The notes under the pieces: model-generated | Database searches by the model: none | The model's input: the letters and a program-made list of their open reading frames with translations, nothing else | What the model was told of the DNA's origin: nothing | Shown: one piece after another, positions 10,808-19,969 of the stretch | Layout: each line of letters starts with the position of its first letter | How positions within the stretch are numbered: the first letter of the stretch is position 1 | Translations under genes and position numbers: made by a program | Assembly: GCA_963383645.1 (NCBI GenBank) | Contig: OY726565.1 | Location: 35,445,529 to 35,509,528 of the forward strand | DNA: 64,000 bases | Reading direction: 5' to 3' | Origin: Muscardinus avellanarius | Lineage: Eukaryota > Chordata > Mammalia > Rodentia > Gliridae

Positions 10808-11601
10808 GAGACTTCTGGGAAGATGGCGACCGAGAAAAGCGGGGCTTAAGAGCCCTGCTAACAACCAATCTCCATTACCACAAAATCAGCACCTTTCATA
10901 GCCAGAAAACACCATTACCAGAGAAACAAAAAAAACACCAGGCTCCAGAGAGAAAGCGGACTGAGAACAGAGCTCAGAACCACAGAGGAGATACACCGGC
11001 CTCAAGCCCGAGGACGCGGCAGCAGCACCATACTGCCGGCGGCAGTGGCGAATTCACCAGACAGCTACATCAAGTCGAGGTGAGCTGCTGCGGAACAACC
11101 AGGCGGGATTTTTCAGCGCAGGGAACATCTAAAGCTCCCAGTGGCTGAGCTCAGCACACGCTGCAAGGACTCAGATTGGAATTCAAAACCAAGAAGAAAT
11201 AAGCCAGCCTCACGGCCGAGGGTGTAGCAGCAGCGCCATATTGCCACCGGCAGCAGCAGCAGCAAATTCAACGAGTCCAGTACTGCTACATCTGCGAACT
11301 CAAGAAGAGTGAGTCAAATTGCGGGCCACAAAGGAGAAATCCCAGTACTGTACTCCCTGGGACTTGACCCAGTGGGGGAGGGGCGGTGGCAGAGATATCA
11401 CACCATAGGAGAACATGCAACCTGGAACCCCCCACAGTCTAAAGCAGCCTCTATCGACTCCCTGGGTCGGAGACTCTGTGATACAACCCAGTAAAGGAGT
11501 AGTGGGGTCTGAGATACTACTGACTCGAGATCCAGAGCACCTTAAGTGAAGTCATAGTGACCCAAGGGAAGAACCCAGAGAAGGCACAAACTTCCGAAAT
11601 C
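10808..11601 (+). promoter_or_regulatory. L1 5'UTR with tandem units
   Basis: GC-rich against AT-rich surroundings, with many CpGs. It opens with 'cttctgggaagatggcg', the usual mammalian L1 5' end with its YY1-type 'aagatggcg' motif. Two diverged copies of a unit start at 11000 (cctcaagcccgaggacg) and 11208 (cctcacggccgaggg), each with the 'gcagcagc.ccata.tgcc' core, about 208 bp apart. By analogy with rodent monomeric L1 promoters this region should hold the sense promoter. Confidence 0.8.
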
Positions 11602-12520
11602 ATGGGAAAGAGGAATAACACTGGAGCAATGAATGCCCACAACCCCACAACATCAGAACCTGATAAAAGAGAAAATCAGAGATTTCTACAAGATCAAATC
11701 AGGAAAATAATTGTAGAAATAATAGAGGTGCTTCGAAAAGAACTCAGAGAGAGCCAAAAAGAGATAAAGGATGCAATTAATGAAGTAAAGGCCTCAATTC
11801 AAAGCACAAACAACCGATTAGACCACATGGAGAACAGAATCTCGCTCTTAGAAGATGATCATTCCAAAAATGAACGCATAGTTTCTAATCTAGAAAAAAA
11901 TATCCAACAGCAGGAATCTGACATTGAAGAAATATGGGCCCATTTTAAGAGAGCTAACCTAAGAATAATTGGAATAGAGGAGGGAAAAGAAAGTGAAACC
12001 AAAGGGATCAACAATCTCTTCAAGGAAGTAATAGCAGAAAATTTTCCAAACATAGAGCAAGAGGTTGATACACAGATGCAGGAAACTTATAGAACTCCCT
12101 TTAGACAGGATCAGAGAAGAGGATCCCCACGCCACATAATTGTCAAAAAGACCAATGTGGAAGCCAAGCAGAGAATCTTAAAGGCAACAAAAACAAAGGG
12201 CCAACTGACATTCAGAGGCAAACCAATTAGAATCACTCCAGACTTCCCAAACCAAGTCATGAGAGCCAGAAGGGCTTGGTGTAACATATTCCAAACTCTG
12301 AAAGAAAACAACTTCCAAGCCAAAAATTTCCTACCCAGCAAAACTTTCTATCAAATTAGATGGAAAAATAAGAAGCTTCCATGACAAACAGAAACTGAAG
12401 GAATTTATGTCTTCAAAACCAGCGCTAGAGAAAATACTCAAAGAGATTAACTACAAAGAAGAAATAGGTAACACACACCAGAACCAGAGAAACAAGATTT
12501 TCCATCCAACAGACAACTAA
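11602..12520 (+). pseudogene. LINE-1 ORF1 (ORF1p), one frameshift
   Basis: ORF1p is the L1 RNA-binding chaperone that trimerises and coats L1 RNA in cytoplasmic particles. I take ATG 11602, which starts MGKRNN like other mammalian ORF1p (MGKK..) and has A at -3 and G at +4; an in-frame ATG at 11557 would add 15 residues. A charged, heptad-like segment (about residues 15-110, e.g. NNRLDHMENRISLLEDDHSK) is the coiled coil. RANLRIIGIEEG marks the RRM, and PRHIIVK, FRGKPIRITPDF and MRARRAW the C-terminal domain. The frame stops at 12382-12384, but the next frame carries the expected C-terminus (YPAK.., DKQKLKEF.., KPALEKILKE) to TAA 12518-12520. One extra base in the 'cc' at 12330-12331 explains the break. 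About 305 residues in total, so nearly complete. Many residues match the family, so this copy is fairly young. Confidence 0.92.
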
Positions 12521-12539
12521 GATTGGTTATCTGTGGAGA

Positions 12540-13225
12540 TTCATTATTTATGTTAGTCTTTTACCTATCTCTAAATTGTATTGTTTGCCTTTATTGTTGC
12601 TACTTTTTAGGATGTCTAGTTGGAATATTAATATACCTTCAGATATAGCATTTGGAAATATTTTATCCCATTCTATTAGTAACTTTTAACTCTGTTTACA
12701 TTGTCTTTGGATATACAATATTTTTTTTATTTTTTAGGGAGTTTGTATACTCTTCTGTTGCCTGTGCCACTGAAATCATATCCAAGAAATCACTGCCAAT
12801 TTCAATGTTGTGAGGTTTTATGACCCAGATTTTCTTCTAAAAGTTTATAGTCTTAAGATTTATATTTAGGTCTTTTATCTATTTTGAGTTAATACTTGTA
12901 TATGGGATTAGGTAAGGGTCCAATTTTATTCTTTTCCATGTAATTATTATTTTTCAACAATATTTAGTTAAAAGATTATTATTTCCACCACCAAATGTTC
13001 GTGGAAACCTTGTCAAAAATAACTTGATAATATAGGGAAGAATTTAGCTCTAGGCTTGTATTTAACTCCAATGGTTTATATATCTGCCTTTAGAACAGTA
13101 CTACACTGTTTCAATTATTGTAGCTTTATATGGTTTGAAATCAGAAAATATACATCTTCTAGCTTTGTTCTTTTTCAAGATCGTTTTGGGTATCTGTAAT
13201 CCATATTACATATTAGGATAGATTT
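12540..13225 (-). mobile_element. Antisense L1 ORF2 segment inside the ORF1 element
   Basis: 'gatatagcatttggaaatatttt', 'ccaagaaatcactgccaatttcaatg', 'tatgggattaggtaagggtcc' and 'attattgtagctttatatggtttg' read as the reverse complement of the L1 ORF2 3' half. It is more diverged than the ORF1 next to it, so it comes from an older L1. The flanking 13226-13424 is AT-rich and unassigned. Confidence 0.85.
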
Positions 13226-13424
13226 TTTTCTGAAAAATAAATATATAAATATATGATAGTTTTACCTAAAACATAGAAAAAAATATTCTCTGGTAAGAAA
13301 GAAAGCAAAAAGAAATATTGAAATGTTATCTTTAAGTCATCAAAAGCTTGGTATCAGACAAATGAAACTGTTATGTGAGATTATAATTTTTAATTTTGGA
13401 TAAATTGCTATAATACTAGATGTC

Positions 13425-13593
13425 AACCACTAAGCCAAGCATGGGAAGGAGGGATGGGTAGGGTATGGGGTGGTGATTGGGTGGGGGCTGACTGGGCGAT
13501 GTGTACATGTATGTCTACAAAAGTTTGTATCCCACTATGATGTATGAATACAGTCCACCAATAAAAAAAAAGTGAGTCACTTAAAATAAAAAA
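13425..13593 (+). mobile_element. L1 3'UTR and A-rich tail of the ORF1 element
   Basis: 'caaccactaagccaagcatggg', a G-rich tract (about 13440-13500), 'gatgtgtacatgtatgtct' and 'gatgtatgaatac..ccaccaataaaaaaaa' match the other L1 tails here. The G-tract fits a G-quadruplex pattern. Confidence 0.88.
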
Positions 13594-13608
13594 AAAATAA
13601 CAACAACA

Positions 13609-15178
13609 TTCTTCATATACCTAGAAAAATCAGTCATGAATTATATATGGAGAAAGAAAAGACCCAGAATAGCCAAAGCAATCTTTAGCAATAATAACCA
13701 GGCAGGAGGCATCACAATCCCTGACATCAAAATTACACTATAGAACAATCGTAGTAAAAGCAGCATTGGGTTGGCGCAACAACAGGCATACTGGATAGTA
13801 GAACAGAAGATACCAAAACAAATCCACAAACCTATAGTCAGTTGATCTTTGACAAAGGAATCTAACTCACAAGCTGAAGAAAAGACAGCCTTTTCAAATA
13901 ATGGTGCTGGGAGAACTGGCTATCCATTTGTAGAAAGATGGAACTAAACCTTTACCTCTCACTGTCCACAGGAATCAATTTGAGATGGATCAAAGACTTA
14001 AAATTAGACCAGACTCTCTATGAAGTTATTTGAGGAGAGGAGGGCATAGGCCCAACACTCCAACATATAGGCACAGGTAGTAACTTTCTCAATAAGACCT
14101 CCAGAGAACAGGAAATTAAAATAAGAATTAACAAGTGGATTGGTATCAAACTGAAAAGTTTCTTCTCATCAAAGGAAACCATCAAGAATCTAAAGAGAAA
14201 GCCTACAAAATGGGAGAAGATCCTTACCAGCCACCACTCTGATAGAGGTCTAATATCCAGAATAAACAAAGAGCTCAAAAGATTATACAGTAGCAAAGCA
14301 AATAACCCAATCAAGAAATGGGCAAATGAACTGAATAGAAACTTCACAAAAGAAGAGATACAAATGGACAATAGATACATTAGAAGATGTTCTACATCAT
14401 TAGCTATCAGGAAGATGCAAATCAAAACTACCCTGATATTCCATTTAACCCCAGAGTGACAAGCATAAAGAAATCAAATAACAACAAATGCTGGTGAGAA
14501 TGTGGGGAAAGAGGAACTCTTTTACACTGTTGGTGTGAGTGCAAACTAGTGCAGTCACTATAGAGATTTCTTAGAAAACTGGGAATAGATCCACTATATG
14601 ATCTGGCTGTACCACTCCTTGTTATTTTTCCAAAGGGGTTGAAATCAGAGAACTACAGTAACATATGCATACCCATAGCAGCACAATTGCTAATAGCCAA
14701 AATATGGAACCAATCTAGGTCTCCATCAGAAGGTGAATGGATTGCAAAATTATGGGAAATACACACAGTGGAATTCTATCCAGCTATAAAGATTAAAATC
14801 AGTTCATTCGCAAGAAGATGGAAAGACCTGGAGAACATCATGTTAAGTGAGATCAGCCAAGCATAGAAAGAGAAGGAACATATGTTTTCTCTAATATGCC
14901 CAAACAGTGGAGTATTAAGAATACCAGAGCGACTACAGACAATAGAAAAGAAACCTCACCAAAACTAGTATGGAAGGATAGAAGAGGGAGAAGGCTGAGG
15001 CTGATTAATGGAGGAGCTACATCCAAATATGTGTAAAAGTATGAATATAGCACAGTTGACCTGAACACTCATTGTTGGGTGGAGGGCAAGTGAGGGGAGA
15101 AGGCACCAAACACAGTCTGAATGTATGCCATTTTCAATATGTTCAACATAAAAATAAATATAAAATATAAAATATAAA
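13609..15178 (+). pseudogene. Older L1, ORF2 3' half and 3' end (second half)
   Basis: This resumes the L1 left at 10792: 'agacccagaatagccaaagcaatc', 'tggtgctgggagaactggctatcc', 'gggcaaatgaactgaatagaaac', 'aatgctggtgagaatgtggggaaag', 'aagtgagatcagccaagcatag' and a (AATAT)-rich tail. Several stops; antisense open frames here (for example 14018-14425 and 15069-15392) are shadows. The 3'UTR differs from the 'caatcactaagcc' subfamily, so this is a different L1 lineage. Confidence 0.9.
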
Positions 15179-15204
15179 AGAATAAGCTTTGTGGGATTGT
15201 CAGA

Positions 15205-16185
15205 AATAAAGCATCAGAGTTCCCACTTCTCCACATCCTTAACAGTATTTGTTGTTGTTTGTGTTCAAAATGGCAAGTATTCAAAATACTTGCCATTCTA
15301 GTTGGAGTTAGGTGAAATCTTAGGGTAGTTTTGATTTGCATCTCTATGATTGCTAATGATGTTGAGCATTTTTTCATAAACTTATTGGCCATTTGAATTT
15401 CTTTTTTGTGAAATGTCTATTTAGTTCACTTGCCCATTTTTTATTGGGTTATTTGTTTTCTTATTACCAGGTTTCTTGAGTTCTCTGTGTATTCTAGATA
15501 TTAATCCTCTATCGGAAGAATAGATGGCAAAAACCTTCTCTTATTCTTTTGGCTCTTGGTTGAGGTTCTTGATAGTTTCCTTTGCTGTACAGAAGTTCTT
15601 CAGTTTCATGCAATCTCACATATTGATCCGCCTTTTAGTTTCTTGTGCCTTTGGGGTCTTGTTGAGAAATTTTTACCTATGCCTATGTGTTGCAGTGTTG
15701 GACCTATACCCTCTTCAAGGGGTGTCAAAGTCTCTGGTCTAATTTTTATGTCATTGACCCATCTTGAATTGACTCTTGTTCATGGTGAGAAAGTGGGGTC
15801 TGTTTCTTTTTTTCGGAATATGGTTAACCAGTTTTGCTAACCCAATTGATGGAGGCTATCTTTTGTTCCAGTGTATGATTTTGGCCCCTTTGTCAAAAAT
15901 CAATTGGCTGTAAGTGTGGATTTGTTTGAGTCTTCTATTCTGCTCCATTGATCTATGTATCTGTATTTGTGCCAATGATGTACATTAACAAATATATCAA
16001 ATTCAATCACTTAGCCAAACATGAAAAGGAGGAAGTGGAAGGAAATGAGGTGGGAATTGGGTAAGGACTAATTAGGTAATGTGTGCATGTATGCCTCTAC
16101 CATTTTGTACTAACCCACTAAAATGTACTAATCCACTAAGATGTATCACTACAATGCACCAATACAAAATTTAAAAAATAAATAA
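15205..16185 (+). mobile_element. 5'-inverted (twin-primed) L1 tail
   Basis: 15205-15970 is antisense L1 ORF2 C-terminal region ('gttttgatttgcatctctatg', 'ctttgctgtacagaagttcttc', 'gtcaaaaatcaattggctg'). It joins at about 15975 to a sense 3'UTR ('tgatgtacattaac..tcaatcacttagccaaacatg' to 'caatgcaccaatacaaaatttaaaaaataaa'). Inverted 5' part plus sense 3' part is the signature of twin priming. A TSD could not be fixed with confidence. Confidence 0.85.
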
Positions 16186-16189
16186 TCAG

Positions 16190-16523
16190 ATTTGATTTTA
16201 ATCTGAATGAGGTAATTAAAAAATATCTAGAGACTATCTGACCTTAATTTATTTATGACTATTCCTCTAGTTAAAAAGCCTATTTAGCACACTTTCTTGG
16301 GCATGTCATGGCCCCATTAATTAAGCTGTGTCAGAATTCTCCCAATGTTTACTGTTCTATCTTGCCCTGTCTTTCCATTTATAAAATGTATTCCTATTTG
16401 AATCAAAGGTGAGTTATCCTATAAAGTCTTTGCTGTTTCTATAGCAGGAAATAATCTTTCCCTCCTCTGATGTTTGACTTCTTTTAAACTCAAATTATTT
16501 TAGACATGTACGACTACCAAATT
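16190..16523. other. No gene or clear repeat
   Basis: Short stretch of AT-rich DNA between an L1 tail and a microsatellite, with nothing recognisable. Confidence 0.4.
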
Positions 16524-16533
16524 CTGTGTGTGT

Positions 16534-16579
<46 letters not shown>
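16524..16579. repeat. (TG)n microsatellite at a SINE tail
   Basis: About 28 TG units with one 'ta' interruption, ending exactly where the antisense SINE tail (ttactaggggttgaaccc) begins. Confidence 0.98.
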
Positions 16580-16585
<6 letters not shown>

Positions 16586-16775
16586 GGGTTGAACCCAGGG
16601 GCATTCTACCTCTGTGATACACCGTCAGCCCTATTTTATTTGTTATTTTGAAACAGGATCTTCCTAAGTGGCTGAGGGCCTCCCTATGTTGCTGCAGCTG
16701 GCCTGAACCTGTGATCCTCCTTTCTCAGCCTCCTAACTACTGGAATTACAGGCATGTGCCACCACACCTTACTAA
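16580..16775 (-). mobile_element. Old B1-dID-like SINE, antisense
   Basis: Antisense tail 'ggggttgaacccaggggcattctacc', older middle 'gaaacaggatcttcctaagtggctgagggcc', head 'attacaggcatgtgccaccacacc'. The tail has been replaced by the TG run. Confidence 0.93.
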
Positions 16776-16888
16776 AGTACAAATTATTTGAGGCAAGAAC
16801 TCTCTGTTCATCTTGAGATCCTCTGTATCCCCTAATTTAATGGCTTTCAGAGTGATGATTGTTAATAAACACATATAAGCATAATTTT

Positions 16889-17071
16889 TTTTGTTGGTAC
16901 TGGGGTTCCTGGAAACCCTTCTACCTCCAGGATATACTTCCAGACCTATTTTATATTTTTATTTGGAAACAGGCTCTCTTAAGCCAGCGTGGCTGGCTTC
17001 AAACCTGTGCAATCCTCCTATCTCCACCTCCCAAGTGCGGGGATTACAAGCATGCGCCAACATGCCCGGCC
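16889..17071 (-). mobile_element. B1-dID-like SINE, young subfamily, antisense
   Basis: Antisense tail 'ggtactggggttcctggaaaccc', the short 'taagccagcgtggctggc' young-type middle, and head ending 'catgcccggc'. A 17-bp TSD, 'catataagcataatttt', lies at 16872-16888 and 17072-17088. Confidence 0.95.
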
Positions 17072-17259
17072 CATATAAGCATAATTTTAACACACTCTCC
17101 CAACAAATTTACTGAGTAATCATAAAAACTAGAAAAAAGAGCTGCTTTACAGTTGCTTTTATATTACAAGAGATATGATCTCTTTTTTCCAGTGATGAAA
17201 CTGAATGAAAGTCCCAATGAGCTATTATCAGTAGAGGTAAATAAAATTCTGTTTGAAAA

Positions 17260-17290
<31 letters not shown>

Positions 17291-17300
17291 AAAAAAAAAA
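17260..17300. repeat. (CA)n followed by poly-A
   Basis: Thirteen or so CA units run straight into 14-15 A residues. No SINE body is recognisable beside it. Confidence 0.95.
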
Positions 17301-17309
17301 TTCATGGAG

Positions 17310-17720
17310 TATTTTTTTAGTTTCATGCAGATTCTGTAACAAATTACCACAACATAAATTTTTCCTGTAACAGTTTTGAGTACTAGATGTTCAAAATCAG
17401 GGTATCAGGATGATCAGGCTCCTGCTGAAGGCCATACTGGAGGGGCCAATCCAACGTGAAGACCTCTGGGGGCTGCTGACATTCTTAGGACAGTGGCCTC
17501 ATTGCTGCATTCTGTGCTTCCATTGCTCAATGTCTTTTCCTCTTCTCTGTCATATCTTTTCTCTCTCTCTCTTTTTTTTTTTTTTTTTTTTTTTGGTAAG
17601 GGCACTTTTGATTGTATTAGGTTCCACACAGTATAATGTTGCCATCCCAAGATTCTTGGCCAAATTATACATTTCTTATGATAGTTTACATATATAGTTT
17701 CCATGATGAGAACCTTATGT
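17310..17720 (+). repeat. Ancient dispersed repeat, family not named
   Basis: 'tgtaacaaattaccacaacataaa', 'cagtggcctcattgctgc..tctgtgcttccattgc' and 'cacttttgattgtattaggttccacac' follow the order of an old mammalian dispersed repeat (probably LTR-derived). A second, similarly ordered copy lies at 19430-19965. A run of 23 T at 17572-17594 interrupts it. Confidence 0.45.
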
Positions 17721-17754
17721 TTTTGGAGCCTATTTTATTCAGGTTGCTATAGGA

Positions 17755-17955
17755 ACTTGCTAGACATACAGAATTTCATTCAACCCACACAACTGGTTTG
17801 TGAAGTGGCTATTATTGTTCTGAGAGTACAGGAGAGAACACCGAAATCCCAGGTGTCAAGCAACTCACCCAAAGACCAGTGTAGCAAGTGGTAAAAATTT
17901 GATTCAAACCTAGATGCATTTGGTTGCAAGTCAATCTTGTTTTTCGTTGCATCCT
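17755..17955 (-). mobile_element. MIR SINE, antisense
   Basis: Antisense MIR order: 'gtgaagtggctattattgttctgagagtacagg', 'aagcaactcacccaaagaccagtg' and 'gattcaaacctag'. It is an ancient mammalian tRNA-derived SINE with the usual high divergence. Confidence 0.75.
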
Positions 17956-18127
17956 AGCGGCTTCCCAAATAGGAGATACTCAGTAGATTCTTAATAAATA
18001 CATGTTGTTATAAAAAAGAAAAATCACTGATTTGAAGCTTGTTGCTTTATCACTTGTCACTGTTTCTAAGAAATTCATTGATTTTTAAAGCATTTTATTT
18101 ATCAGAACTCTCTTCAAAAAGTTTTTT

Positions 18128-18322
18128 GTTTGTTTAGGTACAGAGAATTGAACCCACGGGCATTCTACCTCTAAGCTACACTCTCAGTCCTTTTCTATTT
18201 TTTATTTTGAAACCAGTCTCACTAAGTTGCTGAGAATTTCCTACATTGCTGAGACTGTCCCTGAACATGGCATTCTCCTATCTCAGTGTTCCATGCACTG
18301 GAATGTGCACTACCATGCCCAA
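18128..18322 (-). mobile_element. Old B1-dID-like SINE, antisense
   Basis: Antisense tail 'agagaattgaacccacgggcattctacc', middle 'ttgaaaccagtctcactaagttgctgag', head 'gaatgtgcactaccatgccc'. Strongly diverged. Confidence 0.9.
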
Positions 18323-18584
18323 ACCTGAAAGTATTTTCTTACGTGAATGCAGTGTTGTCCTCAAATAAATTGCATTGAGGATTACAAGGAGTATTGCTAG
18401 TAAAACACAACACAAGGAATGTGAAAGTTTTATATAGAAAGTGTAAGCAATCAGTCTAGAAATGACAAAAACATGCATCCTCAATACAATTCAAATATTA
18501 TTGGAAATCAGCTATATTGTCACTAAGAAGTTTTCATGAGCATTGCATGTAAGGTTCAAATGATTTCAAATAGGATCTCTTCTA

Positions 18585-19205
18585 CACTGTTGGTGGGATT
18601 GCAAATTATTGCAGCCATTATGGAGATTAGTGTGGAGAGACCTCATAAAACTTAAAAAATGGATCCACAATACAATCCAGCTGTACCATTCCTGGACATA
18701 TTTCAAAGAATGAAATCAGAATATTATAGTAATACATACATATCCTTGTTTATAGCAGCACAGTTCACAATAGCCAAATCATGGACCCAACCTAAGTGTC
18801 TATCGATGGATGAATGCATTATAAAATTATGAGATATACACACAATGAAATGCTAATCAACCATAAAAAAGAAAAATCATTTTGTCATTTGCAGGAAGAT
18901 GGATGGATCCAGAGAACATTATGTTAAGTGAGATTAGCCAGTCACAAAATGTTAAAGGTCTTATGTTTTCTCTCATACATAGAAGTTAGGGAGTAATCAG
19001 GATACAAGGGGAACTTTACATAATCAAGGAGAAAGCCCAGTGGAGAGGTAGAGATGATCTAGGGGAGGTTTAGTGGTGGGAGAATTATGAAAAATTTTCA
19101 TTGATGTTATGTGTATATGTGTACTATGTGCATATATGTTCCTATCATTCTGAACTACACTTTGATGTGAGACTACAATGCACCAATAAAAGTATATTAA
19201 AAAAT
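18585..19205 (+). pseudogene. 5'-truncated L1 tail (ORF2 C-terminus and 3'UTR)
   Basis: It begins inside ORF2 ('cactgttggtgggattgcaaatt'), continues 'tagcagcacagttcacaatagcc' and 'cattatgttaagtgagattagccag', and ends 'caatgcaccaataaaag..aaaaaataaaa'. No intact frame remains. Confidence 0.93.
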
Positions 19206-19429
19206 AAAACATTTTTAAATAATGTTACCAGTTCTCCCTGATTTCCATTAAGTAAGTTCTGGACATGTTTTAATTATATTACTGGACTCTTATAATTGAC
19301 CTTATACTGTCTAGAGAACATTTTAAAAGCTCCATTTGATAAAATGATTTTTTTAAAATTCAGGAAACACCACTGAGTCATTTCTATTCCACTAGTTTAT
19401 GCTGTAGAATTTTCTTGGATCATGCAGGC

Positions 19430-19965
19430 ATAAATAAGGTTTTTCCTGGCTGAAATAACAAGTTGCCACAAATTTAATAGCTGTAAATATCACCTGTTTA
19501 CAATCTCACTATTCTGTACAACAAAAGTCTCTAGGGCTGAGGCTGCTCCAAGCTTATTCAGGTTGCTGGCACAATTCAGTTACTTGTATTTATAGGACTA
19601 AGGTTCCCATCTGCTTACTGGCTGTGGTCTGCAGGTCATTTGTAGCTTCTAGGGATCCCTCATATTTCTTATCTCATGCCCTCCTTCCTCCATCTTTAAA
19701 TACAGCCATAGTGGGCAGTCCTTCTCATGCTTCAAATTCCTCTGACCTGCTTTTTGTCTTGTCTCTCCTATGCCCTTAATCTAGTACATACTTTTTGGTT
19801 GATTTTTCTATTTTTTTTCTTTTACTTTTAAAGGCCCATGTGATTGCACTGAGTATGGCCAAATGATCTAGAATGACTCCCTATTGGGAGGTCAGTTGAT
19901 TGGTACTCTTAATTTCATCTCTTCAGTTCCCTTCCTAGAAGTATCTAGGTTAGTGTTTGATTAAA
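19430..19965 (+). repeat. Ancient dispersed repeat, family not named
   Basis: 'gaaataacaagttgccacaaattt', 'aggcccatgtgattgcactgag' and 'ggtcagttgattggtactcttaa' match in order the repeat at 17310-17720 and extend it. It is probably an old LTR-class element. Confidence 0.45.
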
Positions 19966-19969
19966 TAAT

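Larger units (their letters stand above)
10808..13593 (+). mobile_element. L1-derived element lacking ORF2, inserted in an older L1
   Basis: The unit starts at an L1-like 5' end (gagacttctgggaagatggcg) and contains a GC-rich 5'UTR, a nearly complete ORF1 and the L1 3'UTR with A-rich tail. ORF2 is absent; 12540-13225 is instead an antisense piece of a different, older L1. A 15-bp repeat, 'aaaataacaacaaca', at 10793-10807 and 13594-13608 brackets everything, so it behaves as one insertion. It resembles the half-L1 (HAL1) plan: ORF1 with no ORF2. It could be a non-autonomous family or a one-off chimera. Confidence 0.85.

Noticed and set aside
10820..11550. CpG-rich stretch that could be a CpG-island promoter of a host gene
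   Set aside because: It begins with the L1 5' end, leads directly into L1 ORF1 and lies inside TSDs, so it is an L1 5'UTR.
11859..12341. Minus-strand open frames opposite ORF1
   Set aside because: Shadows of the ORF1 coding strand.
14018..15392. Minus-strand open frames of 71-135 codons with hydrophobic, membrane-like composition
   Set aside because: They are antisense shadows of L1 ORF2; L1 sense text explains every base.
15198..16195. Short direct repeat 'atcaga' as TSD of the 5'-inverted L1
   Set aside because: Six AT-rich bases next to A-rich sequence are too weak to call.
16859..17119. Recurrent peptide-like frames beginning around LETLLPPGYTPRP, found at several sites
   Set aside because: The same peptide recurs because it is the antisense translation of the young SINE subfamily, not a protein domain.
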